Of a stretch of 64,000 nt of DNA, positions 1 through 7,944 are shown in pieces. Source of the stretch: Polynucleobacter corsicus. GTDB lineage: Bacteria > Pseudomonadota > Gammaproteobacteria > Burkholderiales > Burkholderiaceae. Each line of letters opens with the position of its first letter. The stretch's first letter is position 1. The DNA is taken from contig NZ_CP061314.1 in NCBI RefSeq assembly GCF_018688255.1, positions 1,550,001 through 1,614,000 of the forward strand, given 5' to 3'. The position numbers and the translations under genes are program-made. Under the pieces are notes generated by a model. The model had not been told where the DNA came from. It did no database searches and saw nothing but the letters and a program-made list of their open reading frames with translations.

Positions 1-1071
1 AAATTCCACTAAGGCCTTGACACCCTCTAGCGGCATTGCGTTGTAAATGCTAGCGCGCATACCGCCTGCCGCCTTATGACCGCGCAAGGCAACTAAGCCT
101 GCTGCATTCGATTGCTCCAGAAACTGAGCATTTAAATTTTCATCCTTCAGAAAGAATGTGACATTCATTCTGGAACGATATTCTTTAGCAACGCGGCTCT
201 CATACAAGCTACTCTGATCCAGGAAGCTATAGAGCAAGTCTGCTTTTTCTTGATTGCGTTTCTCAATCACTTTTACACCGCCTTGCTTCATCAACCACTT
301 AAAGCCAAGGCCAGCCATGTAAATGGCAAAGGTAGGTGGCGTGTTCAACATAGAATCAGTTGCTGCTTGTTTAGACCAGTCCCAAATCGATGGTGTAATT
401 TTCATACTGTGCCCCATCAGATCTTTTCGAACGATCACGATCGTTACGCCGGATGGACCAATATTTTTTTGTGCGCCACCAAACCAGACGCCACACTTTG
501 TGACATCGATTTCTCTAGAAAGCATATTGCTAGAAATATCAGCAACCAAGAGCTTGCCATTGACATCAGGCACATCTGGAAACTCTACGCCGCCAATAGT
601 TTCATTCGCACAGTAATGAACGTAAGCAGCATCATCTGACAGCTGCCAACTCGAGCGATTTGGAATCGTGTTGAATTTTTCAGCCGCAGAAGAGGCTGCC
701 AAATGAGCAACACCATACTTGCCCGCTTCTTTATGCGACTTTTCCGACCAAATGCCGGTCACCAAAAAATCTGCCTTGGGGCCATTCTTGGCTAAGGGCA
801 TCAGGTTCATGGGGATGGCAGCATTTTGACCTAATCCACCGCCTTGAAGCATCAATATTTCGTAGGAATCCGGAATGCCCATGAGGGTACGCAAATCTTG
901 CAGCACTTCCTCATACAAGGCCATGAACTCTTTGCCCCGATGGCTCACTTCCATGACGCTGGCGCCCAAGCCACGCCAATTCAACATCTCTGCAGCGGCC
1001 TGCTTCAATACCTCTTCAGGCAAGGTAGCAGGCCCCGCAGCGAAATTGAAAATGCGGCGGTCAAACGTCAT
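1..1071 (-). CDS. serC: Phosphoserine aminotransferase SerC (C-terminus cut by window edge)
   Basis: PLP-dependent transaminase that converts 3-phosphohydroxypyruvate and glutamate to O-phosphoserine in serine synthesis; it also acts in pyridoxine synthesis. The reverse strand reads from ATG at 1071 without a stop to base 1, giving 357 codons. The protein opens MTFDRRIFNFAAGPATLP, with the family's FxxGPAxLP start, and has the PLP-lysine motif GGAQKN at K202. E. coli SerC is about 360 residues, so only about ten C-terminal residues should be missing. It lies 31 bp downstream of gyrA on the same strand, an order common in betaproteobacteria, so cotranscription is likely. No broken motif is seen. 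Confidence 0.96.
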   Translation of the reverse strand, partial: MTFDRRIFNFAAGPATLPEEVLKQAAAEMLNWRGLGASVMEVSHRGKEFMALYEEVLQDLRTLMGIPDSYEILMLQGGGLGQNAAIPMNLMPLAKNGPKADFLVTGIWSEKSHKEAGKYGVAHLAASSAAEKFNTIPNRSSWQLSDDAAYVHYCANETIGGVEFPDVPDVNGKLLVADISSNMLSREIDVTKCGVWFGGAQKNIGPSGVTIVIVRKDLMGHSMKITPSIWDWSKQAATDSMLNTPPTFAIYMAGLGFKWLMKQGGVKVIEKRNQEKADLLYSFLDQSSLYESRVAKEYRSRMNVTFFLKDENLNAQFLEQSNAAGLVALRGHKAAGGMRASIYNAMPLEGVKALVEF

Positions 1072-1102
1072 GATGAGTTAATTAACCTTAAGTGGATGCC
1101 AA

Positions 1103-3826
1103 TTAGGCATCGCCAGCTTTGGCAGAATTGGAATCCAGCGCTGGATCAGCGGAAACATCTCCACCTTCACCGTCTTCACCATCATCCAAATCATTCTCAT
1201 CATCAGTATCGCTTTCAGCAATGCGCTGCAAGCCAGACAAACGTGTACCTTCATCAACGTTAATCAATGTGACACCTTGTGTGGCGCGACCCATCTCACG
1301 AATCTCTGAAACGCGTGTGCGCACCAAGATACCGCCAGTAGTAATCAACATAATTTGATCTTCAGGAGATACCAAAGCAGCGGCAACTACTTTTCCGTTT
1401 CGTTCGGTTGTCTGAATCGCAATCATGCCTTTAGTGCCGCGACCATGACGGGTGTATTCACTAATCGGAGTGCGCTTACCAAAACCATTTTCAGTTGCAG
1501 TCAACACGCTACTCGGAATGGCAAGGCCATTCGCATCAACGACAGCCGCCTCAACACCTTCAGCAGCTTCAGCTGGAGCAACCAACATGGCAATGACTTG
1601 ATGACCTTCGCCTAAGTTCATACCGCGCACACCACGCGCCGTACGACCCATTGGACGAACATCATTCTCATCAAAGCGAACCGCTTTACCAGCATCGGAG
1701 AACAACATCACATCATGCTGACCGTCAGTAATCGCAGCGCCAACTAAGAAGTCGTTTTCATTTAAGTCGACAGCAATAATTCCGGCCTTACGTGGATTGG
1801 AGAAGTCGGATAAACGTGTCTTCTTCACAGTACCCAAGCTCGTTGCCATAAAGACGTAATGATCATCTTGATATCCCTTAATCGGGAGAATCACGGTAAT
1901 CTTTTCACCTTCAATCAGCGGGAACATATTCACGATTGGCTTACCGCGTGAGTTACGACTACCCTGTGGAACTTCCCACACTTTGAGCCAGTACATACGG
2001 CCACGATCGGAGAAACACAAAATAATGTCATGCGTATTCGCAACGAAGAGTGTTTCAATCCAATCTTCATTCTTAGTAGCTGCAGCTTGCTTGCCACGTC
2101 CACCCCGTTTTTGCGCACGGTATTCACTCAGAGGCTGGCTCTTCATGTAACCAGTGTTAGAGAGTGTGACCACCATATCTTGCGGAGTGATCAAATCTTC
2201 TGTGAACAACTCGGTTGCATTCATTTCAATAAATGAACGGCGACCAGAGTCACCACCAGCAATACCAAACTCGGCTTGTACTTCTTTCAACTCAGATTCA
2301 ATGACTTGAGTGACACGCTCTGGCTTAGCAAGTAAGTCAAGCAAATCCGAAATCTCCGCCATCACATCTTTGTACTCATTTACGATCTTGTCTTGCTCGA
2401 GGCCAGTCAAGCGTTGTAAACGCATCTGCAAAATTTCTTGCGCCTGGCTATCAGACAAACGATAGAGGCCGGTAGTTTGCATGCCGTACTCTGGCAGCAA
2501 ACCTTCAGGGCGGTAGGCATTGCGACCGCCGGGAGTGTCTGTCTCTGCACGCGCCAACATCTCGCGCACCATGGAAGAGTCCCAAGGCTTACTCATTAAT
2601 TCTTGCTTAGCAACTACGGGGTTTGCAGCAGCTTTGATGATGGCAATAAATTCATCAATGTTTGCCAATGCAACTGCCAAACCTTCTAAGACGTGACCAC
2701 GCTCACGAGCTTTGCGCAATTCAAAAATCGTACGACGTGTCACAACTTCACGACGATGCTGCAAGAAGTACTCCAGCATTTGCTTCAGGTTCAACAGGCG
2801 CGGCTGGTTATCTACCAGAGCCACCATATTCATACCGAAGTTGTCTTGCAGTTGAGTGCTCTTGTACAAATTATTGAGAACTACTTCAGGCACTTCACCG
2901 CGCTTCAATTCAATGACTACACGCATACCTGACTTATCTGACTCATCACGTAAATCAGAAATGCCTTCTACTTTTTTCTCATTCACTAACTCAGCAATAC
3001 GCTCGAGTAAGTTCTTTTTGTTTACTTGGTATGGCAACTCATCGACGATGATGGCCTGACGAGCGCCCTTGTCGAGGTCTTCAAAGTGAGTCTTGGCACG
3101 CATCACAACACGGCCACGGCCAGTGCGATAGCCCTCTCGAACACCTTGAACGCCATAAATAATGCCGGCGGTCGGGAAATCCGGTGCCGGAATGATTTCA
3201 ATGAGCTCGTCAATCGTGCATTCTGGGTTGTGTAATACGTGTAAACAGGCTGTAACCACCTCATCCAAGTTATGGGGAGGGATATTGGTCGCCATACCCA
3301 CGGCAATGCCTGAGCTGCCATTAATGAGCAAATTAGGCACTTTTGCAGGAAGAATCAGTGGTTCTTTCTCGCTACCGTCGTAATTTGGCCCAAAATCCAC
3401 GGTTTCTTTGTCCAAATCAGCCAAAAGCTCATGGGCGATCTTACGAAGGCGGATCTCGGTATACCGCATTGCAGCAGCGTTATCACCGTCTACGGAGCCA
3501 AAGTTACCCTGCCCGTCAACCAGCATATAGCGCAGAGAGAAGTCCTGGGCCATGCGAACAATGGTGTCATACACCGCAGAATCGCCATGTGGATGGTATT
3601 TACCGATCACATCGCCAACTATACGGGCAGATTTTTTGTAAGCACGGTTCCAATCGTTGTTTAATTCATACATCGCAAATAAGACCCGGCGATGGACCGG
3701 TTTGAGGCCGTCACGTACGTCTGGCAGGGCTCTGCCGACAATGACGCTCATTGCGTAGTCCAAATAGGACCGCCGCATTTCGTCTTCTAGGGATATTGGT
3801 AGTGTTTCTTTAGCGGCTTGTTCCAT
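1103..3826 (-). CDS. gyrA: DNA gyrase subunit A
   Basis: Breakage-reunion subunit of gyrase, cytoplasmic, introducing negative supercoils together with GyrB. The 907 residues have the full family layout: an N-terminal winged-helix/tower region, then a C-terminal beta-pinwheel. The catalytic tyrosine is Y122 in AAAMRYTE. The quinolone-determining positions S83 and D87 in HPHGDSAVYD carry the wild-type residues, which by family knowledge predicts no target-based quinolone resistance. A GyrA-box-like QKRGGRGK lies near residue 570. The C-terminus ends in a long acidic tail rich in D, E and G. Length matches betaproteobacterial GyrA. serC follows 31 bp downstream. Confidence 0.98.
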   Translation of the reverse strand: MEQAAKETLPISLEDEMRRSYLDYAMSVIVGRALPDVRDGLKPVHRRVLFAMYELNNDWNRAYKKSARIVGDVIGKYHPHGDSAVYDTIVRMAQDFSLRYMLVDGQGNFGSVDGDNAAAMRYTEIRLRKIAHELLADLDKETVDFGPNYDGSEKEPLILPAKVPNLLINGSSGIAVGMATNIPPHNLDEVVTACLHVLHNPECTIDELIEIIPAPDFPTAGIIYGVQGVREGYRTGRGRVVMRAKTHFEDLDKGARQAIIVDELPYQVNKKNLLERIAELVNEKKVEGISDLRDESDKSGMRVVIELKRGEVPEVVLNNLYKSTQLQDNFGMNMVALVDNQPRLLNLKQMLEYFLQHRREVVTRRTIFELRKARERGHVLEGLAVALANIDEFIAIIKAAANPVVAKQELMSKPWDSSMVREMLARAETDTPGGRNAYRPEGLLPEYGMQTTGLYRLSDSQAQEILQMRLQRLTGLEQDKIVNEYKDVMAEISDLLDLLAKPERVTQVIESELKEVQAEFGIAGGDSGRRSFIEMNATELFTEDLITPQDMVVTLSNTGYMKSQPLSEYRAQKRGGRGKQAAATKNEDWIETLFVANTHDIILCFSDRGRMYWLKVWEVPQGSRNSRGKPIVNMFPLIEGEKITVILPIKGYQDDHYVFMATSLGTVKKTRLSDFSNPRKAGIIAVDLNENDFLVGAAITDGQHDVMLFSDAGKAVRFDENDVRPMGRTARGVRGMNLGEGHQVIAMLVAPAEAAEGVEAAVVDANGLAIPSSVLTATENGFGKRTPISEYTRHGRGTKGMIAIQTTERNGKVVAAALVSPEDQIMLITTGGILVRTRVSEIREMGRATQGVTLINVDEGTRLSGLQRIAESDTDDENDLDDGEDGEGGDVSADPALDSNSAKAGDA

Positions 3827-3843
3827 TTTGAAATAATATCATT

Positions 3844-3872
3844 TTGATGACTGATAGCCCCTATGCTAAGAT
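3844..3872 (+). promoter_or_regulatory. Candidate sigma70 promoter for the OmpA-family gene
   Basis: TTGATG at 3844-3849 and TAAGAT at 3867-3872 are 17 bp apart, and TG-N precedes the -10 (extended -10 form). Transcription would start near 3880 and give a leader of about 105 nt before the ATG at 3987, with a strong GAGGA ribosome site at 3976-3980. Inferred from consensus only; gyrA must also have its promoter on the opposite strand in this 160-bp gap. Confidence 0.45.
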
Positions 3873-3986
3873 TCTGTCAGTTTGTACTAAATTGAGATGT
3901 GTCGCTTTGCGGTCTTTTGCTTCAAAGTAGGGCGAATTACATTTAAGTTTGACTTTAATTAAAAAAGAGATTTTTGAGGACTAAAA

Positions 3987-4559
3987 ATGAACAAAACCCT
4001 AAAAGTGTTGTTAGCTTCTGTTGTTACTGTTTCTGCTTCCGCAGCAATGGCTTCTGATAACTGGGAAAACAGTGCTGGTTTGAGCTGGAAAAACGGCGAC
4101 GGCACATTGTGCTGGCGTGACAACAACTGGACACCTGCAACCGCAGCTGCTGGTTGCGACGGCTTTTTAACACCAAAACCTGCAGCATCCGGTGTAAGCC
4201 AAAGCAAGATCACTTTGCAAGCTGACACACTCTATGACTTCGATAAAGCAACATTGAAGGCAGAAGGTCAAGCAACATTGAACAAGATCGCTGCTGACTT
4301 GAACAAGATCAAATTAGAAGTAATTATTGCTGTTGGTAACACTGATAGCGTTGGTACTGATGCTTACAACATGGCTCTCGGCCAGCGTCGTGCTCAGTCC
4401 GTTAAAGCTTACTTAGTAAGCAAAGGTGTTGACGGTAGCCGTATTTACACAGAATCAAAAGGCAAGAGCAATCCAGTTGCATCAAATGCAACTGCTGAAG
4501 GCCGCGCTAAAAACCGCCGCACCGACATCGAAGTTGTTGGTACAGCTGCAGTTAAGTAA
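3987..4559 (+). CDS. OmpA-family peptidoglycan-binding outer membrane protein (short form)
   Basis: Secreted protein of 190 residues. Signal peptide 1-22 ends in AMA. A short tryptophan-rich segment with two cysteines (C42, C57) follows, then an OmpA C-terminal domain from about 75 to 185 with the family pattern (TLYDFD, NTDSVG at 118-123, QRRAQSV). By family knowledge this domain binds peptidoglycan non-covalently and ties the envelope together. There is no room for an eight-strand OmpA barrel, so how it sits in the outer membrane is unclear; a disulfide between C42 and C57 is possible. The position usually His in GHTD is Asn here. Ribosome site GAGGA lies 6 bp before ATG, and a strong terminator follows. 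Confidence 0.9.
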   Translation: MNKTLKVLLASVVTVSASAAMASDNWENSAGLSWKNGDGTLCWRDNNWTPATAAAGCDGFLTPKPAASGVSQSKITLQADTLYDFDKATLKAEGQATLNKIAADLNKIKLEVIIAVGNTDSVGTDAYNMALGQRRAQSVKAYLVSKGVDGSRIYTESKGKSNPVASNATAEGRAKNRRTDIEVVGTAAVK

Positions 4560-4572
4560 TTTTTTTACTTGT

Positions 4573-4602
4573 AAAAAAGCCCGGTTCTGCCGGGCTTTTT
4601 TA
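4573..4602 (+). terminator. Rho-independent terminator after the OmpA-family gene
   Basis: A-tract, then stem AGCCCGG / CCGGGCT with loop TTCTG, then a run of T. It lies 14 bp after the stop codon and is also flanked by A on the left, so it may work in both directions. Confidence 0.88.
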
Positions 4603-4656
4603 TTTCCGCTATATTCGTAATTCACCTATCTCAACGCGCTTACCGCGCTTATCCCT

Positions 4657-5346
4657 ATGAACGTCGATCAATCTGAAATCGCTAAATTTAGCGCCCTAGC
4701 CCATCGCTGGTGGGATCCCCAAAGCGAATTCAAGCCTTTGCATGCCATTAACCCCTTGCGCCTCAACTGGATTAAGTCCTTTGTTGACTTGGACGGCAAG
4801 AAAGTTCTTGATGTCGGTTGCGGCGGCGGGATTCTGGCGGAGTCGATTGCGCAGTCAGGCGCTGATACCTGCGGCATCGACCTATCTGAAAAAGCCCTTA
4901 AAGTCGCTGAGTTACATGCGCTAGAGGTAGGCGCCACCCTCAAATACCGCTCTATTTCAGCTGAAGCGCTAGCTGAGGAAGAGCCAGGGCAATATGACGT
5001 TGTTACCTGTATGGAGATGCTTGAGCATGTGCCAGACCCCTCATCTGTAGTCCATGCCTGTGCAAAGCTGTGTAAACCAGGCGGCACCCTCTTTTTTAGC
5101 ACCCTGAACCGCAACCCCAAGTCCTACTTATTTGCCATTATTGGCGCTGAATATATCTTGCGACTACTCCCCAAGGGCACTCACGAATATGCCAAATTTA
5201 TTAAGCCCTCTGAATTAGTCGCATTTACCCGTCACGCCGGATTGGAAATGCTTGGCATGAAGGGGATGACATACAACCCCATCACACAAGTCTACAAATT
5301 GGGTGAAGATATGGATGTGAACTACATGATTGCTGTTCGCAAATGA
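4657..5346 (+). CDS. ubiG: Ubiquinone biosynthesis O-methyltransferase UbiG
   Basis: SAM-dependent methyltransferase for both O-methylation steps of ubiquinone synthesis; family members associate with the membrane lipid Ubi complex. 229 residues, close to E. coli UbiG (240). The N-terminus has the typical FSALAHRWWDP. SAM-binding motif LDVGCGGG is at 51-58, followed by GIDLSEKALKVA and the CMEMLEHVPDP block. The stop overlaps the start of gph by four bases (ATGA), a translationally coupled pair usual in betaproteobacteria. Confidence 0.96.
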   Translation: MNVDQSEIAKFSALAHRWWDPQSEFKPLHAINPLRLNWIKSFVDLDGKKVLDVGCGGGILAESIAQSGADTCGIDLSEKALKVAELHALEVGATLKYRSISAEALAEEEPGQYDVVTCMEMLEHVPDPSSVVHACAKLCKPGGTLFFSTLNRNPKSYLFAIIGAEYILRLLPKGTHEYAKFIKPSELVAFTRHAGLEMLGMKGMTYNPITQVYKLGEDMDVNYMIAVRK

Positions 5347-6020
5347 GTAGTGGGTTAGTAAGCCCTTACAAGGGCATCTTTTTTGACCTTGATGGCACTC
5401 TTGCCGATACGGCTCCAGACCTTGTCGCAGCTGCTAACCAACTCCTCATCACTCGCAATCTTCCAGCTATGCAATATGAGGTATTACGCCCCCGTGCTTC
5501 GGCAGGGGCTCGTGGATTGATTAAAGGGGCATTTGGGATCGATACCGATCATCCTGATTTCATTCCGCTTCGAGATGAGTTCTTCTCAAATTATGAAAAA
5601 GCACTCTTGGTCAATAGCGTCATTTTTGATGGTGTTGACCACTTGCTTGATCAATTAGATGGCGCAAAGCTACCTTGGGGCATTGTTACCAATAAAAGCG
5701 AGCGCTTTACCAATCCCCTAACTGAGTTAATGGGCTTACGCCAAAGAGCAGCATCAACAGTTTCAGGCGACACCACCCCTCACTCAAAACCCCATCCCGA
5801 GCCTATTTTGCACGCAGCTAGACTCGCCAATATTGACCCGACTAAATCGGTATATGTCGGTGATGACATTAGAGATATCGTGGCGGGTAAGGCAGCAGGC
5901 ATGAAGACCATCGCAGCAGCCTATGGCTATTGTGGCTGCGAGGAGCCTCCAGAGGCCTGGGGCGCGGATTATCTCGTATATCACCCAAAAGAATTACTGG
6001 AAATCATCTTCCCGCAGTAG
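5343..6020 (+). CDS. gph: HAD phosphatase, phosphoglycolate phosphatase type (Gph/MupP-like)
   Basis: HAD-superfamily phosphatase of 225 residues. Motif I is FFDLDGTLADT (nucleophile D15, acid/base D17); motif II is the VTNKS region; motif IV is VGDDIRDIVAGKAAGM. The cap insertion after motif I makes it subclass IA. Adjacent to ubiG with an ATGA overlap, as in many beta- and gammaproteobacteria. The family hydrolyses 2-phosphoglycolate; in some gammaproteobacteria the ubiG-linked copy is MupP, which acts on MurNAc-6-phosphate. The sequence alone does not separate these, so the substrate is uncertain while the fold and activity class are not. Confidence 0.88.
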   Translation: MSSGLVSPYKGIFFDLDGTLADTAPDLVAAANQLLITRNLPAMQYEVLRPRASAGARGLIKGAFGIDTDHPDFIPLRDEFFSNYEKALLVNSVIFDGVDHLLDQLDGAKLPWGIVTNKSERFTNPLTELMGLRQRAASTVSGDTTPHSKPHPEPILHAARLANIDPTKSVYVGDDIRDIVAGKAAGMKTIAAAYGYCGCEEPPEAWGADYLVYHPKELLEIIFPQ

Positions 6021-6089
6021 GGAGATAAAAAGATAACGAGCAATTTAGGGGTAAGCGCCTTAAAATAGATTCTCCAATGCATGAACTCC

Positions 6090-6448
6090 GGGGTCGACAT
6101 GGTTTCGACGTGGATTACAAAGCATCAAGGGCATACCGAGGACCCGTTATCTCGTAAATCAATGGGAATGTAATAACTGCAAACGACGAACGTTTCGCAC
6201 TAGCCGCTTAATTGCGGTTGCCCCTGAACTGATTCTCTCTTGGGTCAGCTAGCGAAAGCTAGATCAGGGTCATTTACAAGAGATAAGATCATTTCATGTC
6301 ACGGGGAATGGTTCGAAAACTTAGTGAATCGCCAGCGTGGAACATGTCAGTCTGTGACTAGCTAGCTAAATTAAATGATATGACTAAGTATGTAGAACTT
6401 GTTGTAGAGGATTTGCGGACGCGGGTTCGATTCCCGCCGACTCCACCA
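6090..6448 (+). ncRNA. ssrA: Transfer-messenger RNA (tmRNA), tag ANDERFALAA
   Basis: One-piece tmRNA of 359 nt. The 5' end GGGGTCG pairs with CGACTCC near the 3' end to form the seven-pair acceptor stem, followed by discriminator A and an encoded CCA (6446-6448). The T arm GGGTTCGATTCCC is present. The resume codon GCA is at 6179 and the open frame to TAA at 6209-6211 gives ANDERFALAA, the standard proteobacterial degradation tag form. With SmpB it rescues stalled ribosomes. A terminator follows 21 bp on. The 3' end is a classic integration site for tyrosine-recombinase islands, and integrase debris lies just downstream. Confidence 0.97.
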
Positions 6449-6469
6449 TTTTGAAGTATGTAACAGTCC

Positions 6470-6496
6470 AACGCCACCCACCAGGGTGGCGTTTTT
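6470..6496 (+). terminator. Rho-independent terminator of ssrA
   Basis: Perfect ten-pair stem AACGCCACCC / GGGTGGCGTT with loop ACCA, followed by TTT. It is the only strong hairpin between ssrA and the fic gene. Confidence 0.9.
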
Positions 6497-6560
6497 CTAT
6501 ATAGATAAAAGCTTGCAAGGCCATCATGGTCTTTCCAAATCCAGCTCTAGCCAAAACCTC

Positions 6561-6622
6561 TGGGGGTATTATTGGGGGTATTCAAGCAAAATCGAACTAG
6601 ATAAAAAACATGGTTGGGGGTA
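6561..6622 (+). repeat. Three direct TGGGGGTA repeats beside ssrA, possible integrase arm sites
   Basis: TGGGGGTA occurs at 6561-6568, 6573-6580 and 6615-6622. The last copy overlaps the start of the integrase relic. They lie in the 329-bp stretch 6449-6777 between ssrA and fic, which otherwise holds the ssrA terminator, the relic and the fic operators. Repeated short motifs next to an integrase start and its tRNA-like target are what arm-type binding sites of tyrosine recombinases look like, but this role is inference. No second copy of the ssrA 3' end was seen nearby to define a right border. Confidence 0.5.
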
Positions 6623-6699
6623 CGTCTGGAAAGCTTACGGATAAAGGGATTAAGAGCTTCGTCAACCTAAATATTTCTAGAGCATTGTTTTACCGCTAA
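6610..6699 (+). pseudogene. Relic of the N-terminus of a P4-type tyrosine integrase
   Basis: ATG at 6610 opens a 29-codon frame ending at TAA 6697-6699. The peptide begins MVGGTSGKLTDKGIKSF. The LTDKGIKS block resembles the first residues of the arm-DNA-binding (DUF4102) domain of P4-like integrases, which typically start LTDxxIRxAKP. After about 16 residues the similarity stops and the frame ends, so at most the first helix and strand of the integrase remain. Its location 161 bp after the end of ssrA, a favoured target of such integrases, supports the reading. Short match, so moderate confidence. Confidence 0.5.
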
Positions 6700-6719
6700 T
6701 TAATAGGGACTTTAATAAC

Positions 6720-6777
6720 TTGACTCTTTATTAAAGAGTACTTTAATATACATATTTAAATTAAAGAGTTCTTTAAT
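6720..6777 (+). promoter_or_regulatory. fic promoter with two palindromic operators
   Basis: TTGACT (6720-6725) and TAATAT (6744-6749) with an 18-bp spacer form a plausible promoter. Operator 1 is TATTAAAG-AGTA-CTTTAATA (6729-6748), covering the spacer and -10. Operator 2 is ATTAAAG-AGTT-CTTTAAT (6760-6777), ending one base before the fic ATG. A further perfect palindrome CTCTTTA-T-TAAAGAG spans 6724-6738, and an isolated half site ACTTTAATA lies at 6709-6717. The arrangement predicts tight autorepression, possibly by the winged-helix C-terminus of Fic itself. Confidence 0.65.
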
Positions 6778-7926
6778 ATGAACCGAGTTAGCGGCACTTA
6801 TGTTGTTACAAGCACCCTTAGCGAATCCGTTAAGGCATTTGTTCCTGCGCCACTGCCACCTAAAGATCCAGCACTCTCGCCTGCCTGCTATATAAAGCAA
6901 AACCAAGCGGCTGAGCTCGCATTAGCGCGCCTATCTGGTGTAACAGGTTTAGTGTCGTCGATTGATTGGCTGCTTTATGGCGCTATCCGCAAAGAGGCTT
7001 TACTCACCTCCCAGATTGAAGGTACTCAAGCTACCCTCACCGACTTATTTGATGACGAAGCTGGCTTAGATATTAAGAATGCCGATGACATTGAAGAAGT
7101 CACTAACTACATGCAAGCCTTTCGGTTTGTTAGAGAAAACTTGCGCGATGAGGCTGGTCTACCTATAAGTGTTCGTCTTTTATGTGGCGCCCATCAGCTA
7201 CTTCTCAATGGCGTAAGGGGCACAGGCAAACAACCTGGTGAGCTTCGTAAATCCCAAAACTGGATTGGCGGCACGCGGCCGGGTAACGCAGTGTTCGTTC
7301 CACCACCAGCAGATGAAGTGCCTCAGCTTCTAGCCAATCTTGAGCAATTTATTCACAAGGAGGATGATGGTCTACCGCGTCTGGTAAATATCGCCCTTGC
7401 TCACGCCCAGTTTGAAACCATTCACCCATTCTTAGATGGTAATGGTCGTATTGGCCGATTATTAATTGCAGCATTGATGGAATACTTTGGCTTGTTACCA
7501 GAGCCTCTGATGTATTTAAGCTCTTACTTAAAAGAACATCAAATGGAGTATTACCGTTTACTTGGCGCCATCAGAACTGAGGGTGGTTGGGAGTCCTGGG
7601 TAAGTTTCTTTTTAGAAGGCGTTACTGAAGCAGCTACGTCAGCCGAAAGAGGAATCATTGAAGTGGCATCTAGAGTGTCAGCTGATAGGCGTCTGTTGCT
7701 TGCGTCTCAGGGCGCAAGCCCTGCAAGCTTGCGTCTCTTTGAATTGTTACCGATGATGCCGCGCTTTACGATTGATCGTATTAAGGTAGAGCTAAAGACG
7801 ACCTTTCCAACTGCGAACGCTGCCGCTAGAACCCTAGAGGGACTTGGGATTGTTACTGAGGTCACGGGTCAATCTCGCAACCGCAGTTTTAGCTATCAAC
7901 CTTACATTGATTTGATTTCAAAATAA
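6778..7926 (+). CDS. Fic-family protein (AMP-transferase) with N-terminal inhibitory helix and C-terminal helix-turn-helix
   Basis: 382 residues. A Fic N-terminal domain covers roughly 40-115 and carries the inhibitory motif TSQIEG (77-82), matching [S/T]xxxE[G/N], so the protein is predicted to be self-inhibited. The Fic core has the catalytic loop HPFLDGNGRIGR at 216-227 with all residues intact. The C-terminal 75 residues look like a winged helix-turn-helix. By family knowledge such proteins move AMP from ATP to hydroxyl side chains of target proteins; the target here is unknown. No separate antitoxin gene is adjacent. The gene sits in an ssrA-linked accessory patch, its start is the ATG within the second operator, and it converges on the dehydratase gene. 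Confidence 0.9.
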   Translation: MNRVSGTYVVTSTLSESVKAFVPAPLPPKDPALSPACYIKQNQAAELALARLSGVTGLVSSIDWLLYGAIRKEALLTSQIEGTQATLTDLFDDEAGLDIKNADDIEEVTNYMQAFRFVRENLRDEAGLPISVRLLCGAHQLLLNGVRGTGKQPGELRKSQNWIGGTRPGNAVFVPPPADEVPQLLANLEQFIHKEDDGLPRLVNIALAHAQFETIHPFLDGNGRIGRLLIAALMEYFGLLPEPLMYLSSYLKEHQMEYYRLLGAIRTEGGWESWVSFFLEGVTEAATSAERGIIEVASRVSADRRLLLASQGASPASLRLFELLPMMPRFTIDRIKVELKTTFPTANAAARTLEGLGIVTEVTGQSRNRSFSYQPYIDLISK

Positions 7927-7944
7927 GGTTGATATCAAATTCGA

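Noticed and set aside
3343..3705. 120-codon frame opposite gyrA
   Set aside because: Shadow of gyrA codons; no start signal or family features.
6482..6566. Reverse-strand frame reading AGFGKTMMAL, resembling a P-loop
   Set aside because: It runs through the ssrA terminator, has no start or continuing domain, and the match is too short. Could be element debris but not supportable.
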